Shown here piece by piece: positions 41,985 through 53,954 of a stretch of DNA of 64,000 bases. Positions within the stretch are counted from its first letter, which is position 1, and each line of letters starts with the position of its first letter. The stretch lies in NCBI GenBank assembly GCA_034387635.1, contig JAOANU010000001.1, positions 868,001-932,000 on the forward strand, read 5' to 3'. The translations under genes were made by a program, and so were the position numbers. This DNA comes from Rhodosporidiobolus odoratus. Its lineage: Eukaryota > Basidiomycota > Microbotryomycetes > Sporidiobolales > Sporidiobolaceae. The notes under the pieces are model-generated. The model worked only from the letters and a program-made list of their open reading frames with translations. It was not told the origin of the DNA and made no database searches.

Positions 41985-44978
41985 ATGCCGCCCGTACTAC
42001 CGCAATACACCTCTCTGCCCTCTTCAGCCAATCTAGCCCTCGAACCCCTTCGACAACGGACGCGCGACTCACTCGACCACTCAGACACTCAGAGCGGCGA
42101 CGAGAAGCAATTCGACGTGCATGAAGAGACGGACTACGAAGATCGACTGGACGCAGACGGCAGAGAAGGGTTGTTGAGCGGGAGAAGAAAGCGTGAACTT
42201 GAGGGAGACGAGGATCGCGATACGCTGGCGGATGCGTTACGGCTAGAGGGCGGAAAACGAGAATGGATGAGGGACATCCAGGTGCGCGCGAAACACTTCT
42301 CCCCTACGCAAACGCAGTTGCGCGACTCGGACTAGCCGCCTCTTTCCTCGAGGGGTAATCTGTCTCCCTCGAGCTGACACTGAACGCTCAACCTCGCAGA
42401 TCACTCCTCGAACAGTCGTCTGCTCTCTCCTCTCTCTGACCGTTGCCCTCTTGCTTCTCTTCCTCTTCCACCCTTCATCTCCTTACCACCGCGCCCCACC
42501 TGGTCTGTATTCTTCACAGGGCACCTGGACCTCCAATCCTCTGCCCTCAGACAGCAAGTATGGCACAGTACCCTTTGCCAAGCTCGGGTCCAGCCTGGAA
42601 GGCATCGCCAAAACGCCAACCTGGGCGGGCGGGGACAACGGAGAGAAGGAATTCGAGAAGCAGCTGACGGCTGAGGGAGGACGGCGCTGGAACGGCACGC
42701 ACTGGTGGGATCCGACAGTCATCTTGATCTCGCTGGATGGCGTCAGGTGAGCTAGCTTCATAGCCCGTCTTCCTCTAGCTTTTTCTGGGAAGGTCGCCTC
42801 TGACTGACTGTTTTCCGCCTCGAGCAGGGCGGACTATCTTGAACGCGGCTTGACACCACATCTGCTCAATGTCTCTCGGATAGGCATGGTGAGGACTGTG
42901 TCATCCGGTTCGCGTGCAAATTGACGCTCACCCCCTCTTCTACCACAGCGTGCCGAATACCTTCAACCGGTTTTTCCTTCTCTTACTTTCCCAAATCACT
43001 GGTCGATCATGTACGTTCTACTTTCACCCCTCTCCGCTGTACCAGGCTCTGAACCTGTCTCCCATTTCGTGCTTCCTTACACTCTGCCGCTCAACTCTTT
43101 CCCTGTCCCCCCTCCCTACCATATTCGCCGAATCGCAGGACTGGCCTCTACCCTTCATCACATGGCATTGTTGCGAACGATTTCTGGGACCCTTCACTGC
43201 AGAGGGAGTTCCAGTACACTGACCCGGCTCGAAGCTGGGCGAGCGAATGGTGGGGAGGCGAGCCAGTACGTTCTCCTTCGATTGTCTTTCCGTTTCTCCC
43301 ATGGTTGCTAGCATGCCTCCTCTATGGTCTCGCTGACCCGGTCGTACCGCGACGCAGATATGGGCCACCGCGGTTAAGAACGCCCTTCGAGCCGCCGTCC
43401 TCATGTGGCCCGGTCCGCCAAAGCTAGCAGATGGTACGAAACCGACCCTCTGGTACCCCTTCGTCGATCACTACCATTTCCGCAAGAAGGTTGATCGGGT
43501 AGCCAAGTGGCTTGGTGCGTCCTTTCCCTGGGCCTTTTCGGCTTTTCACATTGCAAATTCAGTCGGCTGATTCGGTTATCATGCCTTGTTGAGCGTGAGG
43601 TAGATATGCCCTATTTGCATCGGCCGCATCTCATGACGGCCTACATCCCGGATGTGGACCAAGCGGGGCACAAGGCTGGTCCAAATAGCAAGAGCGTGCA
43701 GAAAGCGCTAAGCGGGGCGGACGAGTTTGTCAGGCAAATCTTCGACCTGTACGTGCCTCTGCCTCTACCTCCATACGCGTGACTGGCTGCTCTAGGCTCG
43801 GGGACGTGAATTTCAAGACGACCGAGACTGACATGGCCGTTTCCAGCATTGACTCAAGAAACCTGACGGAGGTGGTTGATGTTCTGGTGGTCAGCGATCA
43901 TGGCATGACTGGTGCGCACTTTCTCGTCCGCGATCTTCCTGTCTCGCCGCTACAACGGATTTTAGCGGCCAGAAGGAGTTTATACGTCGAGACTGAAACC
44001 TCCTTTCGATAATTTCACAGAAACGGGCAACGACCGCCTTATCTTCCTCGACGACATCCTCGGGCCTGAAGGATTTGCCGCAATCGACCGCAACGAAGGT
44101 GCGCTCACCGCTCTCCCTTTTCATCCCGCAACTCCATCGCTGACCCGCCCATCTCGCCTTTCCTCTTGTTTTTGCGCTTACAGGCTGGCCCTCTGCCGGA
44201 CTTCGCTTTAAGCCTGGGACCGATATGAACGCTATGCTACAGAAGCTGAAAGCGGCTGGCGCCGATACGACGGGAGGGGACGGCTTCGAGTGCTATACCG
44301 AGGATGATATGCCGGTTGAGTGGCACTTTACGGATAACGAGGTGCGCATTATTTTTCCGCATCTGGCAAGATACAAGCTGCCCTCACGGCACCTTCATAT
44401 GTGGGCCAGCAGGTCATCTTGCCGCGCAGAACGAGAACCCTGACTCGCTTTCCTACCATTTCAATCTGCAGCGCATTTCTCCCATCTACTGCGTGCCGCA
44501 TGTCGGCTGGGCCTTCACAAACCACCACGAGCTGGAAGTGGCGATGGAGAACAACTACGCCATTAAAGGGTGCGCTTTTCCGGACTCGCTCATTTCTACC
44601 TGCCGAGCTGACCCAGTTGCTCCTTCCTTTCCGCAATCGCTTATCTTCACAAACAAATCCGCTTGTCGCATCCTACTGTTGCTTCGCATAACTAGGAACC
44701 ACGGCTACGACCCCACCTCGAGCGAAATGCACGGCATCTTTGTCGCCCATGGTCCTTTCGCCTCGCGACTCAAGCAAGCGCAGCGTGCCGGTCGTCTCGC
44801 TCGCCGCGAACCCATCCCTACCGACCCAGCTACGACGGTCATTCCTGGCTTTGTCAACCTGGAAATCTATGACCTGGTGGCGAACCTGCTGAGGATCCCG
44901 AAAGAAGGGCGGGCGAAGCACAACGGGACGGAAGGGTTCTGGGAAGGCCACCTGGGCAATGATGCGGAGGAGACATAG
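41985..44978 (+). CDS. Membrane-anchored nucleotide pyrophosphatase/phosphodiesterase (ENPP family)
   Basis: Type II membrane protein of the alkaline-phosphatase superfamily that hydrolyses nucleotide phosphodiester or pyrophosphate bonds outside the cytosol. An acidic cytosolic tail of ~100 residues precedes one membrane helix (TVVCSLSLTVALLLLFLF). The catalytic domain is spread over about ten exons. Metal-binding ILISLDGVRADYLERGLTPH is followed by the nucleophile motif FPSLTFPNHWS (Thr). Then come GLYPSSHGIVANDFWDPSL, a DPARSWASEWWGGEPIWATA block, metal ligands in YIPDVDQAGHKAGP and VVSDHGMT, and VPHVGWAFTNHHE with HGYDPTSSEMHGIFVAHGP near the end. The fungal vacuolar/ER-type relatives are yeast Npp1/Npp2. 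Start ATG at 41985, stop TAG at 44976-44978. N-glycosylation sequons (NGTHW, NVSRI) fit a luminal domain. All metal ligands appear present. Confidence 0.9.
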
Positions 44979-45504
44979 CAGCCGGTGCTCTCCTTGTAGT
45001 TTGTACTCATCATCGTTGTTGGTTTCTTTGTGCTCGCCTTTGTGCATTTTTACTTGCAAGGTCGTTTTCTGTCTGGGTTTTCTCATCGTTCCTTCCCGCG
45101 GTGCCTTCTTCTCTTTTCTCAAGGCACGAACCCACACTGCGAGAAGAGGTACGCAGGATGAGGGCAAGTCGACGGCGACTGGACCTGCTGCAGGGCTTCT
45201 CTGAGCGCCGAGAAGAGGGGGTACACTCGGATCACATGAGGGAAAAGTGGGGAAAAGAGAAGAGGAGCTTCCCCGTCCCTGGCCTGACTTCTGCTCTACT
45301 CGAGTCTTGACTGCGTACCAGTGTGTCATTGCTGACACTGTGCTAGGCAACAACACGGTGCACCGACCGACCCCCACCCGACTCCACTTGATCGCTCCGC
45401 CTGGCGCCCCTCGTCCTCCACCACCACACTCAACCCGCACACTCCACTCTCTCGCCTCTGCCTGAGTACTATATTCAAGCTGCAAGAGCACTCTATCTTG
45501 ACGC
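44979..45504. other. Intergenic between ENPP and PSP1-domain genes
   Basis: 3' UTR of the ENPP gene and promoter of the next. No gene seen. Confidence 0.5.
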
Positions 45505-48500
45505 ATGAACACGGTAAGCTCACCCTCATACTCTCTCCATGAACCTCCTCTCTCCATCTCATCCCGCTCACCCATTTTCTTCGCCCCGTTAAACTGGTGC
45601 TCCATCTCACTCTCCCCACTTTGCATCTGTGCAGGACTCACTCAAGGCTGCGGCATCCATCTGGCAACGTGTGAGCATCCTTCAACTCAACCTCTGACCT
45701 CCAGTCGCTAACCGCCATCCCGTCTTGGGGCAGCTTCCAAACGAGGAAAAGCTTCCCGCATCCTTGTCCCGCGGCCGCCTCTCTCCCTCGTCCCGCTCAT
45801 CAGACTCGGCAGGGTCAACCATTCCCCAGCACCACCCGCATCGACTCAGCCTCTCGACCCACTCTCAGCTCAGCGCAGGCAGTTCACCCTTCCTCCCAAA
45901 CCCGCACTCGCAACTCGACCTCGCCGCCTCCCCCCGCTCGTCCATCTCGAGCGTTTCCTGTACGCACACCCCCGACTCTAGTACCTCACCGCCCCGTGAC
46001 CGCTACACCGGCTCCAGCGCGCTAGCTCCCCCCTCTCACCCGCAACCCGGCAAGAAGTTTCAGCCGATCGCTACCCGACTTTCACCTCAACTGGGAGCAT
46101 CTTTGGGACTGCGCTCGGAGTCTGCAGATAGAGGAGTAAGCTATCATAGCTCGAAAGGACAGCTGTTGGAAAAACCGCAAGCAAGCGGAGTAACGGCGCC
46201 AGGTGAGTCTCCCCTCTTGCCCCTCGCTGACTGCAGATGCTAAGCTGAACTTGTGCTGTCGATAGCCTCAGAAGGTCTTCTATCTCCGCCCTTCCAGACG
46301 TCCCAGCCATCACCGCATCCTTCCCCATCTGCCGGCGAATCGGCTCAACCTTTCCTTGCCGAGATCTTCTCTGGGAACCCACGTCCGCACTATCGCCCTC
46401 CTCCTGCTCCCCGCCAGCCCTACACCTCGTCTCCTCACTCGGACGCGAGTGCACTCCTCAGCCCGCCTCTTCAGCCCGAGGGTCGCAGCTACTTCGCCGC
46501 CCCTCCTCCCAATACCCCTCACGGCCGCGCTCGCAGCCAATCCAGCGCTCCTACTTTCGACAAACCTCCCTCTCCCGCATCTCCGGCCCCGATGTTTGGT
46601 CGAGAAGGCTTTTCGACCTCTCCCGGTTTGAGGGCAAGTATAGCCGCTTCTGGCGCCCCACCTGCGTCGACGGCAGACGAGCATGGCTTTAGGCCTTCTT
46701 CTACTCTGCCGACAGGCGGTATGCACTTCTCCGCTTCCCTTCCGACTACCTCCGCCGTCGGTTCGCCTAGCCATTCTTCATTCCGTCAACTCGACCCTTC
46801 CCCTGCGCGCGCCAAACCGATGCCGACAACTTCGTACTCGTCCTTTGGACCAAGCCTCACGTCCTCCGTCTCTGCCGCTAGCATCTCTTCCGTCATCCCA
46901 TCTGCCGCTGATCCGCAGTCTGGCTGGCGAGCCTCGACTGGTCTTTCCCACTCTTTCAGCGCTGGGTGGAATGACGACCCGACTTCGTCCCTCTCAGCGA
47001 GCGAGCGAGAAGGCCGAACTCGTTTCCGCGATACCTGGAACTCGGTTACGCCTTCCTCCTCTGCACCCGGAGCGACTCTTTCTTCCAGCGCGGGCTCGAC
47101 CGGGACAGGCGGGATCGGGATGAGCAACATGAGTCCGTTCACGAGAGATGGGGGGCGAACGCTGGCTGACCTACCGGGAGCAGGGTTGGGCGATGGTACG
47201 TGGGGCAGTTACGGCGCAAGTCAGTTGGCGAGCAACTCGCTTTATCGCGCGAGGCGGGACTACAGCCTCGGTGCCGTGGGGACCGGGAGGAAGCGCAGTG
47301 ATTCAGCTTGGGGAAGGGGAGAGAGGCTGAAGGATATGGATGAAGACGGGGAAGATGACTACCATTTCGCCCCGCCGACGAAGAGTGGTGCCACCAGTCG
47401 AAGGCATTCCTTCGCAGCGTTCGACCCGCATCCGCACGGCAGGAGCACGCAGACGACACTGGGCTTCCACCTTCCGGAAGAGGTGAGGAAACAGGCGATG
47501 GGACCTTCGAGCAGCAGCGGAGGGAGTGGCTTTGGCCCGCTGGTAGACCCGACCTCGACTTCGAACGGGTACGGCAGCGGGCTTGGCAGTTCGGCCATTA
47601 ACGATGATGACCTCGCCGCCGATTTCAACTCGCTGCACCTCAACCTCGAAGCGCATGTTGCGGCGGGAGAACCGTCCCGCTTCTCGCATGTTGGGTCGAT
47701 GCCCGTCGACTTCCCGTCGGCAAGGTCGAACCGCCAGCACGACTACGGAGAGCCATCTCCGCATCGCTCCTCGGCCGTTCCTTCAGCGACGAAGACGACT
47801 CTCCCGCCGCCGATTCCCTCGACAGGCTCCACTGCGCAAACGACGCCAAAACTGTTCGGTCACTCGACGTCTCCCCGAGCCACAGCCGAGCCGTTCACCC
47901 CGTCTATGTCTACTCCCGCTGCGTCCCGCTTCTTCGGCCCGGGACCCTCGGCACCGCTTCCGCCGACCACGACCACCGCAACTGTATCTGCCTCGACTGC
48001 CGGCGCCGGTCCTCGCTTTGACTTTGGCGCACCCTTCGCTCGCCCGCCGTCTCAGCAGTCATTGCCGTCACCATACGGCCGCTTTGGTTCCGGTCTGCCT
48101 CCTCCCATTCCGCCGCCACAAACCCAGCATCAATACTTCACTCCCGCTACAACGAGCGGACCTCTTTCTCCCCGTGGCGGCATGCCCCCACCCCACCCTC
48201 CTACACACCACGCTTCTCCCTTCGCTCCGTACGGCGCACCTTCACCGTCCATTCCCCCTCCTCACGTCCCACATCACCAGCAACTCCAGACCGGTTACTT
48301 CGCCCCTCCCCCGCCTTCTCAGCCTTCCATCCCACCTCTCCCGCCTCCTCTTCTGGGTCCGCCTGCGCTTACCGCCCAGTCGCAAAACGACATGAACCTC
48401 GGTCGAGGCGTCCCTCTCCACGCCATTCCCGCCAACGCCCCGCTCTGCATCGTCGGCTTCAAAGCTGGGCGGAAAGATCTCTTCTTCGTTGACGACCCGA

Positions 48501-49072
48501 ACCTGCAACTTCAAGAAGGAGACCTCGTCATCGTCGAAGCTGATCGAGGACGGGATGTCGGAAAGTACCTTAAGGCTTGTAGCGTCGACGAGGTGCACAA
48601 GTTTCAGCAGCACCTTGTGGAACTCGCTTTGGGGCAATTGGCGAACCCGAACAATGCGGCTATGGCGGGAGGGACAGGTGGAGGTGGTCAGGGGGGTCAA
48701 GGTGCAGCTGGTCCGGCGCAATTGGCGAGAATGACGAAGGAGTGTCAGCCGAAGATGATTTATGCGAAGGCTGGACCGTCGGATACGCATGCTTTGCTCG
48801 CCAAGGCACAAGACGAGATCAAAGCCTTGGCCTTGGTGCGTAGCAAGGTCGGGCAGAAGGGTGCGTTTTTGTCCTCTGCCCGTCAATTCTCTTTTTCCTG
48901 ACTGATCGTTTCTTTCTCGTCTCGTATAGGCCTTCCGATGGAGATCCTCGATGCCGAGTGGCAGTGGGACCGTCGCAAGCTCACCTTCTACTACACCGCT
49001 GATCAACGCGTCGACTTCCGAGAGTTGGTTCGCGAGCTGTTCCGCATCTGGAAGACGAGGGTCTGGCTGTAA
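45505..49072 (+). CDS. PSP1-domain protein with long disordered N-terminus
   Basis: The first coding exon is just ATG AAC ACG, then DSLKAAASIWQR, then LPNEEKLPASLSRGRLSP. A long Ser/Pro-rich region of ~900 residues follows, with many SP sites. The conserved C-terminal PSP1 domain begins PLCIVGFKAGRKDLFFVDDP and continues LQEGDLVIVEADRGRDVGKY and MIYAKAGPSDTHALLAKAQD. It ends with GLPMEILDAEWQWDRRKLTF, YYTADQRVDFRELVRELFRI and WKTRVWL (TAA at 49070-49072). In yeast, Psp1 was found as a suppressor of DNA polymerase alpha mutants and associates with RNA granules. The same fold occurs in bacterial RicT/YaaT. The last two exons join cleanly across an intron at about 48861-48929. Molecular function remains unclear for the family. 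Confidence 0.88.
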
Positions 49073-50021
49073 GCTGTCCGAACCCCGCCTTGCACCGCCT
49101 GCCTTACTGACTACCGATCGTTTCGCGATGCTTCTCCAGCTGCTGCCTCGACCAGCAACAACCGTCGTTCGAACTGTCTTAGCGGTTCGCAATCGTTCCG
49201 CCCCCCTCTTTCCCTTGTTGCTCTTTCTATATCTTTCCATCAACCTCTTCTCTCTCGCGACATCACCACCACCATACAGCCTCGAACTATACTGCCATTA
49301 CACCTGTACCTACTCGCCGTGCCTTTTCCCCCAAATCAAGCGATTCCTAAGCCTCTCCTCCGTTAAACGCCATCAGTCCCCAATGTACCGTTCAATCGAT
49401 TCTCCTCCTCCCTCGCACACAATCACATACAGGTCTTCGCTTCTATGCTCTCTTCGGTTTCAGTTCGGTACTTTCGTTGGCCGGATGTTGGGTGTTCCTT
49501 CCTCTTCCTTTTTCGTTCTCCCACTCCGCTTCAATCGGCTTCAATTTCCCCTCCACTTCCTCCTTCTTCTTTTTCGTGAACGACGTAGACCAATTGCAGA
49601 CAACGTACCAGACAAGAGTGTTAAGAATTTGTACTATCTTTCTTTTTTCCTTCGCCATTGCGCCGGTGTATCTCTAAAGGCGTGCGAGTGGAGGCGGCGA
49701 CTGGTGCGTCCGTGACCGAAGACCTTGCACAGCACTCCGGCTGTTCGGAAGCGGACCGAGCGGTCGTCAGCATCCAGAAATCGATCCATTCGCAGGTTTC
49801 TCTCACCTTTTCACGTCGCCAAAGTTCCGTTTGCTCGAAAGACACGGCAAACTCAAGCATAAAGTGCTGTGTTCCATCGGAACGAGTCTCGACCGCGTCC
49901 ACAGCCTAGCAGGAGAACTTCGACTCATCAGTTGGAAACAGAAAATGTGCGTATTCTCCTCGGCAGCCTTCCGGACCACATTACATAACGCTTGAATGAA
50001 CAGCTGACTCTCTAACCATAC
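49073..50021. other. Intergenic, no gene seen
   Basis: 3' region of the PSP1-domain gene, C/T-rich and more AT-rich than average around 49550-49650. No coding signal recognised. Confidence 0.45.
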
Positions 50022-51369
50022 ATGTACCTGGCGCGTACACTCACTTGGCAGTGCCCATCCCCTCCCTTCCCCTCGACGTGGTCATCATCAGTCTTTTCCC
50101 ATCTGAGCGGAGGTCTCAACTTCGAAGAGCAACACACGCTAGGCGTGCGTCTGGCTCTCGTAATCAAGACGTGGACGACTTTGGGACTCGACATGGCCTG
50201 GGAGCAAGTAAGCCTCGAGCGCGATGACCCCGACAAGGCACTCCTGAATTTTCTTCGCTACCACCCCGATGCGCTTGCTCGGGTCCGCGAGCTCGTGATC
50301 CGCCGCGGCGGATATTCTCTCATCAAGGAGACGTCTGACGGAGCGGGGTTCCCACGCCGTGCAGCGGAACTCTTCGGGTCCTGCCAGAGCCTCTCTACTT
50401 TTCACCTCCGCCCTACACCATACCCCGACAAGACCCTACAAGCAGCAGCCTTGGCACCCTTCACCTCTCGCTTGACTATTCCAAGCCTTCAAGCGACCTT
50501 TACCACCCACGAGCAGTTCACCAACTTTGTCGATTGCATCCCGCAGTTTCACCAAGTCAGCGATTTGTTTTCGTACGTGAGCTGCAAGTACTCTCTGGCG
50601 TGAATTCGTAATGCGTGCAGGCGAGGCCGACTCGGATCGAGGAAGCTCACCCTCGGCGCGAAGAGCCAGGCGGGGGGAGGTCTCGAGCACATGTATAAGG
50701 AGGCCCTTTCCCTCGTCGATGCTGCACACCTCCGTTCCTTCGAGAGTACCTTGGCCGCGCCTCCGCAATGCTCCATCAAATGGGCCCATACCTGCCCCGT
50801 ATTGAAGGACTTTGACATCATCCTCCCTCTCTCGAGCTTCGTTGCCGACCTCATTCCCCTCCTCCTTTAGTACCGTCGCCTTTTTCAGCAACTGCTCACC
50901 CTACGTGTCAGCGTTTCCCTCTTTCCTCAGCGAGTACCCGCTCCATGCACTCTTTCCCAGTTACTCGCAGTAATGCCTCCTTCCTTAAATCCGCCGAGGT
51001 CAACACCGTCTTCTTCTCCCACGACGCGACGGTTCCGGTATTGGAAGCCAGTCGGAGGTCAGACGTTACTTGCCAGGCTCGGGTTGACGTTGAGCGCGAT
51101 GATAGCCCAGGTTCCGGCCGTACGGAGAGGAGGAACTTGATCCGCTTGACGGAACTTGATGGGTCTGTGCAGTGGTACTTTGCGGGCAAAGGTATGTGGC
51201 CACGCTTCTCCACTCATTCAAAGATGCTGAACGTGCTGACTCTCCCCTGCAGAGTGAGGGTGTTCGCCTCGACGAGCAGTATAGAAAAGGTTTGGAAGTG
51301 AGGCCGGGACCCGAAGGAGGGATTGATCGAAGCAAAGCTTGGCGTAAACACGGATGTGCAGTGCATTGA
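50022..51369 (+). pseudogene. F-box/LRR-like protein, copy B, decayed
   Basis: Clear paralogue of the locus at 15.8-17.0 kb. Shared blocks: PIPSLPLDVV, then VFSHLSGGLNFEEQHTLGVR, TWTTLGLDMAWEQVSLER, and after an intron (about 50562-50620) SRKLTLGAKSQ, FVADLIPLLL and TLSQLLAVMPPSL. Relative to copy A it has four lesions. The ATG is replaced by GTG at 50051. A one-base insertion lies near 50086-50090. An in-frame TAG sits at 50868-50870. A one-base loss lies near 50985-50995, beyond which the next frame continues KSAEVNTVFFSHDATVPVL. An ATG at 50022 happens to open a frame that runs into the downstream part, giving a different N-terminus. The C-terminal part to 51369 is not clearly alignable with copy A. 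Confidence 0.7.
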
Positions 51370-51603
51370 AGTAAGTACAGCGGATTGACGGAAGTACAGA
51401 CTCAGGGGAATGCTGGACAAGGAACACGTTTACAGCTCTTTCTGCCCGTACGCGAGGGCTGCACCGTTCGCTTGAGAGAAGAGCAGCAAAGTGCACACAT
51501 GCTTGCTTCCTTGCTCGCATGGCTGCTTGAGACTTCCGCTGCTACCTGCTTCGCTCGCAGCCTGAAAAATCCTCAACACCTTTTCTTTCAAGATTTCAAC
51601 ACC

Positions 51604-53709
51604 TTAGTCCACATCGATCAACCTCTCCTCACCGCGTATTCCCAAGCCTTCCCTACCCATTCCCTCCTCCGACTCTCTCGCCACCAACCTAGCCGTCGTC
51701 ATTCTGACCCATTCCATCGCCCTCCTCGCCCTCCTGAAATGCTTCTTCCACTCCACCCTCCTTACGGTCTTCCCAGCCCTCCCCGACTCCACAAGGTACA
51801 GCAACCCCAACGTAAGCCCAGACCACGCCAACAAAGCCCCTTCTGTCCCAATCCTCGACCTCCCCCCAAACGGGACCTTCTCAAACGCCGTTCCCTTCCT
51901 ACTTGACGCACGTTCGATCGGGATTTCGGCTTCCCAACTCCCTCCGCCATCCTCGCCATGTACGAGAGCGTGAAACTCACCGTTTGGAGCAATCAAGGCG
52001 GAGGTTCCTGTGGAGCCGTCGCAGCGGAGGAGGAAGGAAGAGTGTTCGACGGCGCGGAGGCGGGATTGGGCTGCTTGGGAAAGAGCGAGAGACGTGAGAG
52101 GGGCGAGAGAGGGGTTGAGGAGTAGTTGAGGTGAATGAGGGTGAGGCGAAGTGGAATAGGGTGTAAGGAAGGAGTTCAGGAGGGATGGGAAGGCGATATC
52201 TTGACAGATTGCACCGCTCAGGCTAAGCTCTTGCAGTGGAGTGGAGCGCCTGCCAGGCACGTGGGACTCGTGCTGAAGCTGAATGCTGGCGAGAGGCACG
52301 ACGCCGGGTGCGGAGGCGAGAGTAAGGTCTCGACGGGAGGAATGGGTGTAACTTTCGACGAAGGGAACCGGGTGCTGCTTCGTTGTTGACCAGACGATAT
52401 ACGGCTGTCCAGCGGGAGGAGTTTCGGTCGCGAGAGTGGAGGGGCCGACTAGTGTGGCTACGTTGAGGAGTTTGTGCTTGGAGGTTTCGGAGGAAGCGGG
52501 CGGAGGGACCAGGTAGGTCGCGAGTACGTAGACCTGGGGAAGACGACTCAGCTTCAAGATATGGCGGCGGGCTAAGAAGGCCGTAGGCGCACCTTTGCCG
52601 CGTTGCACACTTCGCCGACCCTACGCAGCAAGTCCTGTTCATCGAAGCCCATTCCCTCCCAACCCTCTTTGCCTCCCTTTCCTCCCCTGTGCAGACGGAC
52701 AGCCCCCTCACTCCAGCTCAGAACCTTTGCCTTCCTGCCCGCCACAGTCACGGTCTCCTGAAGCCATTGATCGAGCGGAGTCTGTCCCGGTTTACTCGGC
52801 TTGCTGATTACGCGAGAAGTGGACGATGGCGGGACAACGCAGGCAACCTTGAGAGGCGGGTAGGTATACTCTGGGTCGGTGGGTGAAGGATATGAGGGAT
52901 GATACGAAGGGGAAGGAATGATGGGTCCGAGAAGGGCCAGGAAAGCGATTGCGAAGGCGAGAAAAGTCGGTTTGCGAAGACGCGTCCAGCTCGACTTGCT
53001 CTGCTGTCTCGGTGGGGCATCTCCTTCTTCGCCGAGCAGGTTCTCGTTCTCCCCAGGTGCTGAGAAGGCGCTGAAGGCAGCGTGGCCTGCAGCGACCCCC
53101 GCTCCTCCTACCGCCAAATCGAGCACGACTTGCCCTCCGACCCTGGCCAGCCAAGTCAAGCCTTCCTGCTCTGGCGAGACCCACCACAGTACCCTTCCGA
53201 CGCCTAGCTTCTCCTGTACGACTCCGGCGATGGCGAAAGTCCAGGCAGAGAATAGGAGAGAGGAGTAAGGAGTGCGAGGTGGGGATAGGAGAAGCAGAGC
53301 TTCACCGGCGAACAGGCCAAAGAGGGGGAAGAAGGCCGTGCTGAGGGCGTAGAGGGCGACGGCGAAGAAGGTGTCGCTTGTGGATGAGAGGATGGAACTG
53401 GCATTGGTGTTCGTGAGGAGAAGAGAGAAGGTGGATCCGACGACGAGGGAAAGAAGCAGGCAAGCCAGTTGACCAGTTGCTCGAGGGACGCTGTTGCGAC
53501 CAGAGGTGCTCTGCAGTAAGCGAACAGTCAGTCGTACGCAGGAGGCGCCAGGTAGAAAGGAAGAGATTCGCCAGAATTGACTTGACACAGAAGACGGTGC
53601 AAGCGATCAGAGTCACCGTTGAGAGTGACGTGGTACCGGGTGCCAGAGCATAGGTTACTACTGGAGCCAATGTCAGTACGTCCCAGGCATTCAAGCTACG
53701 CGAATCCAT
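51604..53709 (-). CDS. Fungal Lnt-like membrane protein with nitrilase-type domain
   Basis: The ATG at 53709 starts MDSRSLNAWDVLTLAPVV. The N-terminal ~250 residues hold several membrane segments (ACLLLSLVVGSTFSLLL, FFAVALYALSTAFFPLFGLF, FLAFAIAFLALLGPIIPSP). A nitrilase-fold domain follows. All three catalytic motifs of the bacterial apolipoprotein N-acyltransferase (Lnt) pattern are present: Glu in VLSWSEGAV, Lys in STTKQHPVPFVES, Cys in SGAICQDIAFPSLL. A last membrane-like stretch, LLAWSGLTLGLLYLV, precedes a basic tail ending at 51604. Three exons: donor GTCAAG after TVFC and donor GTGCGC after CNAAK. Lnt N-acylates lipoproteins in bacteria. Eukaryotic substrates are not known to me, so an acyltransferase or amidase role is inferred only. 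Confidence 0.8.
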
Positions 53710-53954
53710 GACGAGGTGCAGAAGAAGGAAGAAGTCGGGATGTGGGGAGAAGCCCGAAACCATTCAGTCATTAACAACTGGCGCTCAAGAATGATGATGT
53801 GTCAGGAGCATAGCCGACAAGCCTGGGCAGCCATTGACCACGCTCTGCCTCGTCCCCAAGCCGTTGCGGAGTCGACACGAGACGTAATCGAGCAGCTCGA
53901 AAAAGCAACATGGATGCCCAGCTGTCTATACCCAAGCTCCCTTACATCACAGCC

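Noticed and set aside
44673..45641. 322-residue antisense frame at the end of the ENPP gene
   Set aside because: It overlaps the conserved C-terminal ENPP exon on the other strand and shows no family motif.
48242..49243. 333-residue antisense frame over the PSP1 domain
   Set aside because: The conserved PSP1 domain lies on the opposite strand in this exact place.
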